64,000 bases of DNA, from assembly GCF_013778305.1 (NCBI RefSeq), contig NZ_JACEIC010000002.1, positions 2,071,669-2,135,668 on the forward strand, read 5' to 3'. Below the pieces are notes generated by a model, which saw only the letters and a list, made by a program, of their open reading frames with translations, was not told where the DNA came from and ran no database searches. Made by a program: the position numbers and the translations under genes. How positions within the stretch are numbered: the stretch's first letter is position 1; each line of letters begins with the position of its first letter. Source of the stretch: Nocardioides agri (GTDB taxonomy: Bacteria > Actinomycetota > Actinomycetes > Propionibacteriales > Nocardioidaceae). Below are positions 33,086-41,224 of the stretch, one piece after another.

Positions 33086-34191
33086 GCGGTGGTGCTCCTG
33101 ACGAGACGGTCGGTGAGGTCGGGGCGGACGGTGTGCGGACTGGCGATCGTGAGAGCGGCCGCCGCGTGGCCGTACGCCGCCGCGTCGGCCGGGTCGGCGC
33201 CGTCGAGCAGCGCGTGGCAGAACGCGGCGAGCATGGCGTCGCCGGCACCCGTCACGTCGACGACGTCGGCAGGGACGGCGTCCAGGGCGACGACCCCGTC
33301 CGGGCCGCTGAGCAGCGAGCCGGCAGCGCCGAGGCGCGCCCAGACCAGCTCGACGCCGCGGTCGTGGAGCGCCGCGGCGGCCTGCTGGACCTGCCGGTCG
33401 GTGCGCGTCGGCAGGCCGGTGAGCGCACCGAGCTCGTCGCGGTTGGGCGTGAGGGCGTAGACCGGACGGTCCGCGGTGACCAGCGGTGCCAGCGCCGCGG
33501 CCTTCGGCACGCTGACCGGCTCGAGCACGACCCGGGTGCCGGCCGCGGCCGAGAGCTCGAGCGCCAGGGCGAGGGTGCGGGTCGCGAGGTTGCCGTCGAG
33601 CACCACGAGCGACGCGGAGGCGAAGAGGTCGCGGGCCGCGTCGACCTGCTCGGGGGCGAGCTCGTCCGTGGCGGCCATGTCGGCGACCGCGACGACGAGC
33701 TCGCCCTCGGCGTCGAGCACGGCGGTGTAGGTGCCGGTGGCGCGCGCGCTGCGGCGTACGTGCTCGACGTGCACGCCGGCACCGGAGGTCGCCGAGAGCA
33801 CCTGGTCGCCCAGGGCGTCGGCACCCACGGCGGCCACGAGGTGGGTGCGGGTGCCGAGGCGGGCGAGGTTCTCGGCGACGTTGCGGCCGACGCCGCCGGC
33901 CGACATCGTCGCAGCGCCGGGGTTGCTGGTGGCGAGCACGGCCGGGCGGGTGCTGCGCGCCTTGACATCCATGTTGGCGCCGCCCACGACGAGGACCGAC
34001 GCCTGCTCGCTGAGCACGTAGCCGCGGCCGAGGATGACGCCCTTCTTGCCGAGGTTCGACAGGTGCACGTTGACGGCGGCCCGCGTCGTGCCGAGCTCGT
34101 GCGCGATCGCGGCGGACCCGATGAGCGGGTCGCGGCGCAGCAGCGCGACGATCTCGCGCTCACGCTCCGTCAGAGACATGCTTGTCATCAT
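33082..34191 (-). CDS. psuK: Pseudouridine kinase (PfkB family) with N-terminal winged helix
   Basis: 369 aa. Residues 1-60 form a DNA-binding helix-turn-helix (LTEREREIVALLRRDPLIGS, IAHELGTTRAAVNVHLSNLG) fused to a ribokinase-like PfkB kinase: VVGGANMDVKARS, GGVGRNVAENLARLG (substrate), and DVTGAGDAMLAAFCHALL (catalytic Asp, anion hole). It phosphorylates pseudouridine for PsuG. Start at 34191 is 6 bases after TAAAGC, though Met4/Met5 could serve. A CTTGTCA/TGACAAG dyad around its promoter, and the fused DNA-binding domain, suggest the kinase represses its own operon. Confidence 0.93.
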   Translation of the reverse strand: MMTSMSLTEREREIVALLRRDPLIGSAAIAHELGTTRAAVNVHLSNLGKKGVILGRGYVLSEQASVLVVGGANMDVKARSTRPAVLATSNPGAATMSAGGVGRNVAENLARLGTRTHLVAAVGADALGDQVLSATSGAGVHVEHVRRSARATGTYTAVLDAEGELVVAVADMAATDELAPEQVDAARDLFASASLVVLDGNLATRTLALALELSAAAGTRVVLEPVSVPKAAALAPLVTADRPVYALTPNRDELGALTGLPTRTDRQVQQAAAALHDRGVELVWARLGAAGSLLSGPDGVVALDAVPADVVDVTGAGDAMLAAFCHALLDGADPADAAAYGHAAAALTIASPHTVRPDLTDRLVRSTTA

Positions 34192-34213
34192 AAGACGGCT
34201 TTACTCTGACAAG
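34181..34213. promoter_or_regulatory. Dyad operator overlapping the psuK start
   Basis: CTTGTCA (34181-34187) and TGACAAG (34207-34213) are exact inverted repeats 19 bases apart, bracketing the TAAAGC -10 candidate and the psuK start codon. A bound dimer would block initiation. The regulator may be the fused winged helix of PsuK itself. Confidence 0.55.
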
Positions 34214-34263
34214 GCGGGCCGGTATCTCTCAGGTCCGGCGAACCGCTGCCGTAACCTCCCTAC

Positions 34264-36426
34264 ATGGTGCGGGGAATCTCGGTCGTCGTCTCACTCGCGC
34301 TCATCCTGGCGGGCGCCGTGCTCGGCGTGGCCCGTACGGCGGACGCCGACCCACCCGGCCTGGACATCACCGTGGACGGCACCGGCGTCGCCACCTACCC
34401 GGCCTTCGATCCCGCCATCCACCGCTACGGCGTGACCACGACCGCGGCCACCGCGGGAACGGTCACGGTCTCCGTGGCCGCCGGTCCCGACGCCGCCGTG
34501 CGCATCGACGGCCGCCCGGCACCAACGTCCTCGCGCACGTTCACCGGCCTGACCTCGGGCGACGAGATCTCTGTGCTGGTGACCAGCGCTGGCGCCACCA
34601 CGCCGTACTCCTTCGTCTACCTGCCGGCCGGGTTCCCGAAGCTGGAGCGCGTTCCTGCAGGCACCGACAGCCCGTCGCCGGGCTACGTCTTCCTCACCCT
34701 CGCCTTGTGGGTCAGCCCGTCGCCCACCTACGAGGCCGCGGTCGATGCGAACGGCGTGCCTGTCTACGTCCGGTCGACCGACACGGCGATCGACCTCAAG
34801 CCGATTCCAGGTGGCTACTCGGTCGGCCGCTCGACGACCGTGCCCAACGGCGGCTCCGACCTCGTCGAGCTCGACAGCGCCTTCCGTGAGGTGCGCCGCC
34901 GCCACACCTCGGCGCCGGTGGTGAACACCGATGGGCACGACTCGGTCCTGATGCCGGACGGCAGTGCCTACCTGCTGTCGTACGAACCGAACGTCGACAC
35001 GGGGGACGTGGACACGATCATCCAGCAGGTGTCCGCCGACGGGACCGCGCTGTTCACGTGGAACTCCAAGGACCACGTGGACATCGAGGCCGAGACCGTC
35101 ACCGACCGCAGTCCGGCCAACCCGAACCGCGCCGATTACGCGCACTCCAACTCGATCCAGGTGCTGCCCGACGGTGACCTGCTGGTGTCCTTCCGGCACC
35201 TCAGCTCCGCCTTCAAGATCGCCCGCACCGCTCACGACGGCTACGCCGTCGGCGACGTGATCTGGAAGCTCGGCGGCCGCGACAGCGACTTCGCCTTCAC
35301 GGACGAGGAAGGCGACCCTGACGGCGGCCCGTGTGCGCAGCACACCGTCTACCAGGTCGCCCCTGGGCGCATCCTGATGTTCGACAACGGCAGCGGGCCC
35401 GGTGGTTTCGCCCCGCCGATGTGCATCAACCCCGCAGACCCGACGGGACCGACGATCGCCCGCCCGCACACCCGGATCGTGGAGTGGGCGTACAGCTGGG
35501 ACGAGACGACGCACACCGGGACCGCACACGTCGTCCGGTCCTACGCGCCCGCCGGCCGGTTCGCCTTGTTCGCCGGTTCGTCCCAGCGGCTCCCGAACGG
35601 CCACACGATGATCGGCTGGGCCGCATCGACACCCACGATGGCGACCGAGCTCGACGAGGACGGCGATCCCGTCTGGGAGCTGCGCGACCCGTCGGCGACG
35701 CCGTACTTCACCTACCGCGCGTTCAAGGGCGCTGCTCCCGACACCCAGCGCCCGGACGTGGCGATCGCGTCGCCGGCCCCCGGCGCCGTCTACCAGCTGG
35801 GGGCACCGTCCGACCCCGTCGTGGCCGACTGCACCGACCGCGGCGGCTCCTCTCTGGCGACCTGCGAGGTGCCGGTCCTCTCGACCGCGGTCGCTGGCAC
35901 TCACTCCTACGAGGTCACCGCGGCCGACCGCGCGGGCAACACGACGACCGTGAAGCGCAGCTACACGGTCGTCGCGTCGCCGACGACGCCCGCGCCCACC
36001 GCGCCCACGGCGCCCGCGACCACGCCCGGCCGACCGGACGCCCGGGTCCGCGTCGCCGGCGGGCGCCCGACCGGCGACAACCGGTACGACTGGACCGGCA
36101 AGCACCGTCGCACCGTGAGGCTCGCGGGCCCGGTCACCCGCCGCACGGCCTGGGTGACGGTCGTCAACCGGGGCGAGGAGCCGGCTCGGTTCGCGCTCTC
36201 CCGCACGGCCGACAGCCGCAGGTTCCGGGCCGTCCTGACATCGGCCGACGGCGTACGCCGCTCCACGGTGCTCGCGCCGGGCGAGGCATGGACGATCCGG
36301 GTCCGGGTCGAGCGCAGCCCCCGTGCCCGCCCCGGGGACGAACGTGTCTTCCTCATCCGCGTGCGGTCCGCGACCGATCCCTTGCTTCGCGACGCGGTCG
36401 CCGTCCACGTCCGGGCCGTGCGCTGA
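34264..36426 (+). CDS. Secreted arylsulfotransferase-family (ASST) protein
   Basis: 720 aa with an N-terminal signal (about 1-28, ending TADA). Residues about 30-115 form a cadherin/Ig-like strand domain; about 120-490 is an ASST-type beta-propeller with TDGHDSVLMPDGSAYLLSYE, RADYAHSNSIQVLPDGDLLV (His of the active site), VIWKLGGRDSDF and CAQHTVYQVAPGRILMFDNG. PQQ-like arylsulfotransferases move sulfate between phenols. A Pro/Thr linker (TTPAPTAPTAPATTPGR) leads to a C-terminal beta domain. The ATG lies 6 bases after TAACCT. Third-position composition is slightly lower in GC than its neighbours, hinting at different ancestry. Confidence 0.85.
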   Translation: MVRGISVVVSLALILAGAVLGVARTADADPPGLDITVDGTGVATYPAFDPAIHRYGVTTTAATAGTVTVSVAAGPDAAVRIDGRPAPTSSRTFTGLTSGDEISVLVTSAGATTPYSFVYLPAGFPKLERVPAGTDSPSPGYVFLTLALWVSPSPTYEAAVDANGVPVYVRSTDTAIDLKPIPGGYSVGRSTTVPNGGSDLVELDSAFREVRRRHTSAPVVNTDGHDSVLMPDGSAYLLSYEPNVDTGDVDTIIQQVSADGTALFTWNSKDHVDIEAETVTDRSPANPNRADYAHSNSIQVLPDGDLLVSFRHLSSAFKIARTAHDGYAVGDVIWKLGGRDSDFAFTDEEGDPDGGPCAQHTVYQVAPGRILMFDNGSGPGGFAPPMCINPADPTGPTIARPHTRIVEWAYSWDETTHTGTAHVVRSYAPAGRFALFAGSSQRLPNGHTMIGWAASTPTMATELDEDGDPVWELRDPSATPYFTYRAFKGAAPDTQRPDVAIASPAPGAVYQLGAPSDPVVADCTDRGGSSLATCEVPVLSTAVAGTHSYEVTAADRAGNTTTVKRSYTVVASPTTPAPTAPTAPATTPGRPDARVRVAGGRPTGDNRYDWTGKHRRTVRLAGPVTRRTAWVTVVNRGEEPARFALSRTADSRRFRAVLTSADGVRRSTVLAPGEAWTIRVRVERSPRARPGDERVFLIRVRSATDPLLRDAVAVHVRAVR

Positions 36427-36461
36427 CCGGGCTGCGGCACCCGCCGAGCCCGTGATATCCA

Positions 36462-36487
36462 GGGGGCCCGGATCGCCCCGGACCCCC
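36462..36487 (+). terminator. Terminator after the arylsulfotransferase gene
   Basis: GGGGGCCCGG (36462-36471) pairs with CCGGACCCCC (36478-36487), one mismatch, loop of six. Its last base is the first of CATAAT (36487-36492), the -10 candidate for the LysE gene, so the terminator and the next promoter abut. Confidence 0.6.
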
Positions 36488-36498
36488 ATAATGGCTCC

Positions 36499-37140
36499 GT
36501 GCCGACGACCAGCCAGTGGCTCGCCTTCGTGGTGGCCAGCGCCCTCTTCATCCAGGTGCCGGGGCCGAGCCTGCTCTTCACGATCGGCCGTGCCCTGACG
36601 GTCGGTCGCCGCGACGCGCTCCTCTCGGTGGTCGGCAACGCGCTCGGGATCACGACCCAGGTCCTGCTCGTCGCGGTCGGGCTGGGCGCCGTGGTGGCCG
36701 CCAGCGCCGAGGCCTACACGGCGCTGAAGGTCGTGGGCGCGGCGTACGTCGTCTGGCTCGGCATCCAGGCGATCCGGCACCGCGCCGATGCCCGGGCGGC
36801 GCTCGCCGCGGTCGACACCCTCGAGGTCGGTCGGGCCAACGCGCGGCGGTCCCTGCGGATCGGTTTCACCGTCGGGCTGACCAACCCCAAGACGATCGTC
36901 TTCTTCGTCGCGTTCCTGCCGCAGTTCGTCAACGAGCAGGCCGGCCACGCCGGCGCCCAGCTCGCGCTGCTCGGCCTGGTCTTCGGGCTGATGGCCTGCG
37001 GCTCCGACTCGGTGTGGGCGCTGGCCGCCGCCAAGGCCCGCGACTGGTTCGCCCGTCGCCCGAGCCGCCTCGACAAGCTCGGTGTAGCCGGTGGCGTGAT
37101 GATGATCGGCCTCGGCGCGACCCTCGCCGCCTCCGAGTAG
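36499..37140 (+). CDS. LysE-family amino-acid exporter
   Basis: 213 aa with five or six hydrophobic helices. The family start motif is FIQVPGPSLLFTIGRALTVG (PGP), then VGRRDALLSVVGNALGI, GAAYVVWLGIQAIRH, and FTVGLTNPKTIVFFVAFLPQ (NPK motif). It exports a basic or neutral amino acid or related compound across the inner membrane. GTG start lies 6 bases after CATAAT. It converges with the DUF1801 gene; the 130 bases between them hold no gene that I can support. Confidence 0.92.
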   Translation: MPTTSQWLAFVVASALFIQVPGPSLLFTIGRALTVGRRDALLSVVGNALGITTQVLLVAVGLGAVVAASAEAYTALKVVGAAYVVWLGIQAIRHRADARAALAAVDTLEVGRANARRSLRIGFTVGLTNPKTIVFFVAFLPQFVNEQAGHAGAQLALLGLVFGLMACGSDSVWALAAAKARDWFARRPSRLDKLGVAGGVMMIGLGATLAASE

Positions 37141-37270
37141 CGGCGGGCCGAAGCGCGCCCGCCCGCGGGCTGCGACTCGTCGCGACCGAGGTCGCTCGAC
37201 CGGTCTCCCACCTGGTGCTGACCGTCGCCGGGCCGGCCTACCCGACCTGCGAGGCACCGGCGTGCCGGAG

Positions 37271-37618
37271 CTACCCGCGCGACTCCAGTAGCCGCCGCAC
37301 CACCCGCTCGACGAGGTCGAACGGCAGGTCGTCGTACGGCAGCCTGAGCGTGCCCTTGCCGGCGACGTACGGCGCCAGGTCGCGGTCGAGGTCGGCGTCG
37401 CCCTCGGGCGGGACCGGGTAGACCGCCACGTGCTCCTTCCACGCCCCGGCGTGGACGAGCGAGTGCCCGCCGACCTGCCAGGTGGGGATGTCGTAGCGGA
37501 TGACCCCCGTCGCGTCGGGCGCGACCGCTAGGACCCGGCGCTCGATCTCCTCGACCGCGGTGCGCTGCCGCTCGTCGAGCGACGCCAGGTAGTCGTCGAC
37601 CGTCTCGAACGTCGCCAT
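37271..37618 (-). CDS. DUF1801 protein
   Basis: 115 aa single DUF1801 domain. VDDYLASLDERQRTAVEEIE opens the family's N-terminal helices, RYDIPTWQVGGHSLVHAGAW and KEHVAVYPVP are the conserved strands, and GKGTLRLPYDDLPFDLVERV ends the domain. It is related to the frataxin-like YdhG/YjhQ group; no function is fixed. ATG lies 5 bases after TAGCCT. Next to PucR but probably a separate unit. Confidence 0.9.
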   Translation of the reverse strand: MATFETVDDYLASLDERQRTAVEEIERRVLAVAPDATGVIRYDIPTWQVGGHSLVHAGAWKEHVAVYPVPPEGDADLDRDLAPYVAGKGTLRLPYDDLPFDLVERVVRRLLESRG

Positions 37619-37626
37619 GCCTCAGG

Positions 37627-39171
37627 CTAGCGACCGCGCAGCTCGTGCGACTGGTCGTAGGCGAGCAGCGCGACGCCGAGGGAGAGCCGCGAGGTGGGGT
37701 CGTCGAGCGGGTGGCCGACCAGCTCCTCGAGCCGCTTGAGGGCGGGGTAGAGCGAGGTGCGGTTGCGGTGCGCGACCCGCGCCAGCTCGGTCTTGTTGCC
37801 GCCGACGGCGAGGTAGTGGCGCAGCAGGTCCACGAGCCCGCCGCCGTGCCGAGCCTCGTGCTCGAGCAGCCGGCCCAGCTCGGCCTCGGCGAACTCCTGG
37901 AGCCGCGCGTCCTCGCGCAGCGACATCAGCAGCCCGGGCAGCCGGATGTCGGCCTGCCGCACGCAGCCGTCGTACGCCGGCAGCGTGGCCGCCACGTCGG
38001 CCACCACCCGGGCCGAGCGCAGCGACGCGGCCGCCGGGAGCACCCCGGTCGCGACGTGGCCCGCCGCCAGCACGGCATCCGGCTCGACGCCCGCGAGGGC
38101 GCGGGCCACCTCGTCGAGGTCGACGGCGCCCGGCACCAGCAGGCCGACGTGGTCGGCGTCGAGCACGCCGACCAGTCCGGTCACGTCACCAAGCGCGGTC
38201 ACCAGGCGGTCCACGGACCCGTCCGAGGACCGCAGCCGGGCGACGGCGCCGACGTGGTCGGTCGACTCGGGCACGCCGAGCGCGCGCAGCCGGGCCGCCG
38301 CGACGGCCTCGCTGCCGAGCCGTCCGTCGAGCAGGTCGAGCAGGAAGCCGGCGTGCACGCGCAGCTGGATCGAGGTCTCGTCGCGCTCGATCATCCGGCC
38401 GAGCTCGAGCGCCTGCGCGGCGCGCTCGGCCACCAGCCGGGCCCGGGCGTCCTCGCGCGGCGTCGTCACCACGAGCCGGCCCCACGCCCCGCCCTGGATG
38501 CCGACCGGCGTGGTCAGCCAGCCCTCGGGCCCGCCCGTCCCCGTCTCGCGCAGCGACGGCGTGAGCCGCGAGCGCCGCTCCCAGTCGGTGAGCAGCCGGT
38601 CGACCGGCTCGGCCCGGGCAGCGGTCGCGAGCACCCGGCGGGCCAGGTCCTCCAGCACGACCGAGCTGCCGGTCAGGTCGGCGGCGGCCTCGACCAGCCG
38701 GGTCATCGAGGCCCGGGCCAGCCCGAGGTCGCTGAACGTCCGGTGCACCTCGCCGGCGAACCGCACCTCTTCGAACTGCTCGGCGACGATCGCCCGGTGC
38801 ACCTGCTCGGTGACCTCGACGAACCGCACCGGCCGGTTGAGCACCACCAGCGGGAATCCGGCGGCCCGGGCGCGGCCCAGCGCTCCGTCCGGCACCGAGG
38901 GGTAGGCCGCGCTGAGCTCGACGACGAGCCCGGCGGCGCCGACCTCGACCAGCTGCCGCACGAAGTCCTCGGCGGCCGCGGGTGAGGCGGCCATCCCGAT
39001 CCCGGTGCTGAGCACCAGCTCGTCCCCGACCAGCACCGCGCCGACATCACGCACCTCGGAGACGTGCACCCAGCGGATCCGGGCGTCCAGGCCGCGCTCG
39101 CCGCTGAGCACCACCGGGTCGCCGGCGGCAAGCACGGGGAGCGCGAGGGCCTCGCGCACGGAGACGGCCAC
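37627..39171 (-). CDS. PucR-family transcriptional regulator
   Basis: 514 aa. The N-terminal PucR domain (VSVREALALPVLAAGDPVVL, IRWVHVSEVRDVGAVLVGDE, LSTGIGM, VVELSAAYPSVPDG) senses a small molecule; the middle is a GGDEF-like region without GGDEF; the C-terminus is the PucR helix-turn-helix (LLRHYLAVGGNKTELARVAH, RNRTSLYPALKRLEELVGHP). Family members activate purine, amine or amino-acid catabolism in response to their substrate. The nearby amine-oxidation block (44.98-49.2 kb) is a possible target. The GTG start lies 6 bases after TAGTCT. Confidence 0.92.
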   Translation of the reverse strand: MAVSVREALALPVLAAGDPVVLSGERGLDARIRWVHVSEVRDVGAVLVGDELVLSTGIGMAASPAAAEDFVRQLVEVGAAGLVVELSAAYPSVPDGALGRARAAGFPLVVLNRPVRFVEVTEQVHRAIVAEQFEEVRFAGEVHRTFSDLGLARASMTRLVEAAADLTGSSVVLEDLARRVLATAARAEPVDRLLTDWERRSRLTPSLRETGTGGPEGWLTTPVGIQGGAWGRLVVTTPREDARARLVAERAAQALELGRMIERDETSIQLRVHAGFLLDLLDGRLGSEAVAAARLRALGVPESTDHVGAVARLRSSDGSVDRLVTALGDVTGLVGVLDADHVGLLVPGAVDLDEVARALAGVEPDAVLAAGHVATGVLPAAASLRSARVVADVAATLPAYDGCVRQADIRLPGLLMSLREDARLQEFAEAELGRLLEHEARHGGGLVDLLRHYLAVGGNKTELARVAHRNRTSLYPALKRLEELVGHPLDDPTSRLSLGVALLAYDQSHELRGR

Positions 39172-39199
39172 GCCCGAAGACTAGGCCGGGGAGCGGGGC

Positions 39200-39808
39200 T
39201 CAGCCGTAGAGCGCGAGGAAGCTGCGGGCCGCGGCCGCGATCAGGTCGTCGGGAGTCGCGTCGACGGCGCCGTCGAGCCAGGCGGTGACGAGCTCGGCGA
39301 CCCCACCGATGAAGACCAGGCCGGCCAGCTCGTCCTCGGCCCCGCCACGCGGCGAGAGGCGCAGCTCGCCAGCCGCCTCCGCCGTCCGGTGCGCGAAGTG
39401 CCGCATCAGCTCGGTGCGCCGCGGCCGCAGCGCCGGCAGCGCGGCCGCCTCGACGATCGCGACCCGACCCTTGCGCGGGTCGTCGACGAGCAGCTGCACG
39501 AACGCGCTGACCGAGGCGATCGCCCGCGCGGCCGGGTCGGCGCCGGCCGCCTCGGCTGCCTCGTGGGTGATCGTCTCGATCTCGGTCGCGACCTGGTCGA
39601 GTACGGCGGTCTGCGCCGCGTCGAGGTTCGCGAAGCTCTCGTAGAAGTAGCGCTCGGACAGGCCGGCCCGCGCGCACACGTTCGTCATCGTGGTGCTGAC
39701 GTCCGGGTCGGCCCACACGGCGAGCGTCGCCTCCAGCAGCCGGCCGCGACGCTCGGCGGCGCGCTCCACGGCACTCACGCCGCGGTAGACACCCGACTGG
39801 ACGGCCAT
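39200..39808 (-). CDS. TetR-family regulator divergent from the P450-FadE operon
   Basis: 202 aa. The helix-turn-helix is RRGRLLEATLAVWADPDVST then VCARAGLSERYFYESFANLD. The C-terminal ligand domain contains a helical FVQLLVDDPRKGRVAIVEAA segment resembling the AcrR/steroid-type regulators. It lies divergent from the P450 operon with 57 bases between starts, the usual layout for a local repressor. The ATG is 6 bases after GACGCT. Effector likely a substrate or CoA ester of the operon. Confidence 0.92.
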   Translation of the reverse strand: MAVQSGVYRGVSAVERAAERRGRLLEATLAVWADPDVSTTMTNVCARAGLSERYFYESFANLDAAQTAVLDQVATEIETITHEAAEAAGADPAARAIASVSAFVQLLVDDPRKGRVAIVEAAALPALRPRRTELMRHFAHRTAEAAGELRLSPRGGAEDELAGLVFIGGVAELVTAWLDGAVDATPDDLIAAAARSFLALYG

Positions 39809-39830
39809 GGCGACAGCGTCTCACAGAAGG

Positions 39831-39859
39831 TTGACAGGGCATCCTGCCTGATTCAGGGT
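39831..39859 (+). promoter_or_regulatory. Promoter of the P450-FadE-FadE-ligase operon with overlapping dyad
   Basis: -35 TTGACA (39831-39836), 17 bases, then CAGGGT (39854-39859), placing transcription start at the ATG (39866). The dyad CCTGATTCAGG (39847-39857) covers the -10, a site where a repressor would exclude RNA polymerase; the divergent TetR is the obvious candidate. Confidence 0.6.
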
Positions 39860-39865
39860 GTGACC

Positions 39866-41209
39866 ATGACCACTCCGTTGCTGGAGATCCCTCGACAGCA
39901 CCGCGAGGACAGAGGGCTGCCGCTCCTCGGCCGGATCTTCGAGTACGCCCGCGACCCGGTCGCGATGATGCGCCACCAGTACGACACCTACGGGCCGGTC
40001 GCGCCGTTCAAGGCGCTCAACAACGAGGCCGTGATGCTGCTGGGTCCGGACGCGGTCGAGGCAGCGCTGGTCAACAAGGACAAGGCGTTCGCCAACCAGC
40101 CGGCCTGGACCCGGCTCGTCGGCCCGTTCTTCGGCGGCGGGCTGATGCTCATCGACTTCGACGAGCACCACGTGCACCGCCGGATCATGCAGGAGGCCTT
40201 CACCCGCGACCGGCTCGAGGCGTACGCCGCGCGCATGCACCCCGCCATCGAGGCGGGCATGGCCGACTGGGGCACCGACCCCGGGTTCCAGGCCTACTGG
40301 CGGCTCAAGCAGCTCACGCTCGACATCGCGGCCGACATCTTCATGGGCGGCGCGGAGTCCACGAGCCGCGAGGAGATGGAGCAGGTCAACAAGGCGTTCA
40401 TCGCCTGCGTCCAGGCCGCCGCCGGCATCGTCCGGGCCGACGTGCCGTACACCCGCTGGGGCCGTGCCTACCGCGGCCGCCGGGTGCTCGAGGACTTCCT
40501 GCGCGGCTACCTGCCGGCGCGCCGGGCGACCCGCACCGACGACATCTTCTCCGTGCTGTGCCACATCGAGACCGAGGACGGCGAGCGGTTCAGCGACGAC
40601 GACGTGGTCAACCACATGATCTTCCTGATGATGGCCGCCCACGACACCTCGACCATCACGACGTCGACGATCCTGCAGTACCTCGGCCAGCACCCGGAGT
40701 GGCAGGAGCGGTGCCGGGCGGAGTCCCTGGCGCTGGGACCCGAGCCGACCCTCGCCGAGCTCGAGGCGCTGCCCTCGATCGATCTGGTGATGAAGGAGGC
40801 GCTCCGGCTGCGCGCACCGGTGCCGGTCGTCGTGCGCAAGACCGTGAAGGAGACCGTCGTCCAGGGCGTGCGGATCCCGGCCGACAAGGACGTCGTGGTC
40901 GCCATCCAGCTCTCGCACCTGCTCGAGGACTACTGGACCGACCCGACGGCGTGGGACCCCGAGCGCTTCTCCCCCGAGCGCCGCGAGGACAAGTCCCACC
41001 GGTTCGCGTGGTCGCCGTTCGGCGGCGGCGTGCACAAGTGCATCGGCATGTACTTCGCCGGCGCCGAGGTCAAGGCGATCATGCACCGGCTGCTGCGCGG
41101 CTACCACTGGAGCGTCGACCCGTCGTACGTCGCCCCGCTCGACAACCACTCGCTGCCGTTCCCCAAGGACGGACAGCCGATCGACCTCGTCCGCGACGCG
41201 TCGCGCTAG
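39866..41209 (+). CDS. Cytochrome P450, first gene of a catabolic operon
   Basis: 447 aa. Motifs: I-helix FLMMAAHDTSTITTSTILQY (oxygen-activation Thr), ExxR in DLVMKEALRLRAPVP, and heme loop FAWSPFGGGVHKCIGMYFAG with Cys392. The longer K'-helix part and GGGVHKC resemble the CYP51/CYP136-like branch that acts on sterols and long aliphatic substrates. Starts in ATG at 39866; an in-frame GTG six bases earlier is less likely because it overlaps the -10. Operon with two acyl-CoA dehydrogenases and a ligase, so it probably hydroxylates a side chain before activation as CoA thioester and beta-oxidation. Substrate unknown. Confidence 0.92.
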   Translation: MTTPLLEIPRQHREDRGLPLLGRIFEYARDPVAMMRHQYDTYGPVAPFKALNNEAVMLLGPDAVEAALVNKDKAFANQPAWTRLVGPFFGGGLMLIDFDEHHVHRRIMQEAFTRDRLEAYAARMHPAIEAGMADWGTDPGFQAYWRLKQLTLDIAADIFMGGAESTSREEMEQVNKAFIACVQAAAGIVRADVPYTRWGRAYRGRRVLEDFLRGYLPARRATRTDDIFSVLCHIETEDGERFSDDDVVNHMIFLMMAAHDTSTITTSTILQYLGQHPEWQERCRAESLALGPEPTLAELEALPSIDLVMKEALRLRAPVPVVVRKTVKETVVQGVRIPADKDVVVAIQLSHLLEDYWTDPTAWDPERFSPERREDKSHRFAWSPFGGGVHKCIGMYFAGAEVKAIMHRLLRGYHWSVDPSYVAPLDNHSLPFPKDGQPIDLVRDASR

Positions 41210-41224
41210 CCCCGGAAGGCACCC

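Noticed and set aside
37141..37270. Possible small gene between lysE and the DUF1801 gene
   Set aside because: No start with a promoter-like or ribosome site and no reading frame with natural composition; 130-base convergent gap.
39809..39865. Searched for a KstR or KstR2-like site ahead of the P450-FadE operon
   Set aside because: No TnnAACnnGTTnnA or equivalent; only the CCTGATTCAGG dyad is seen.
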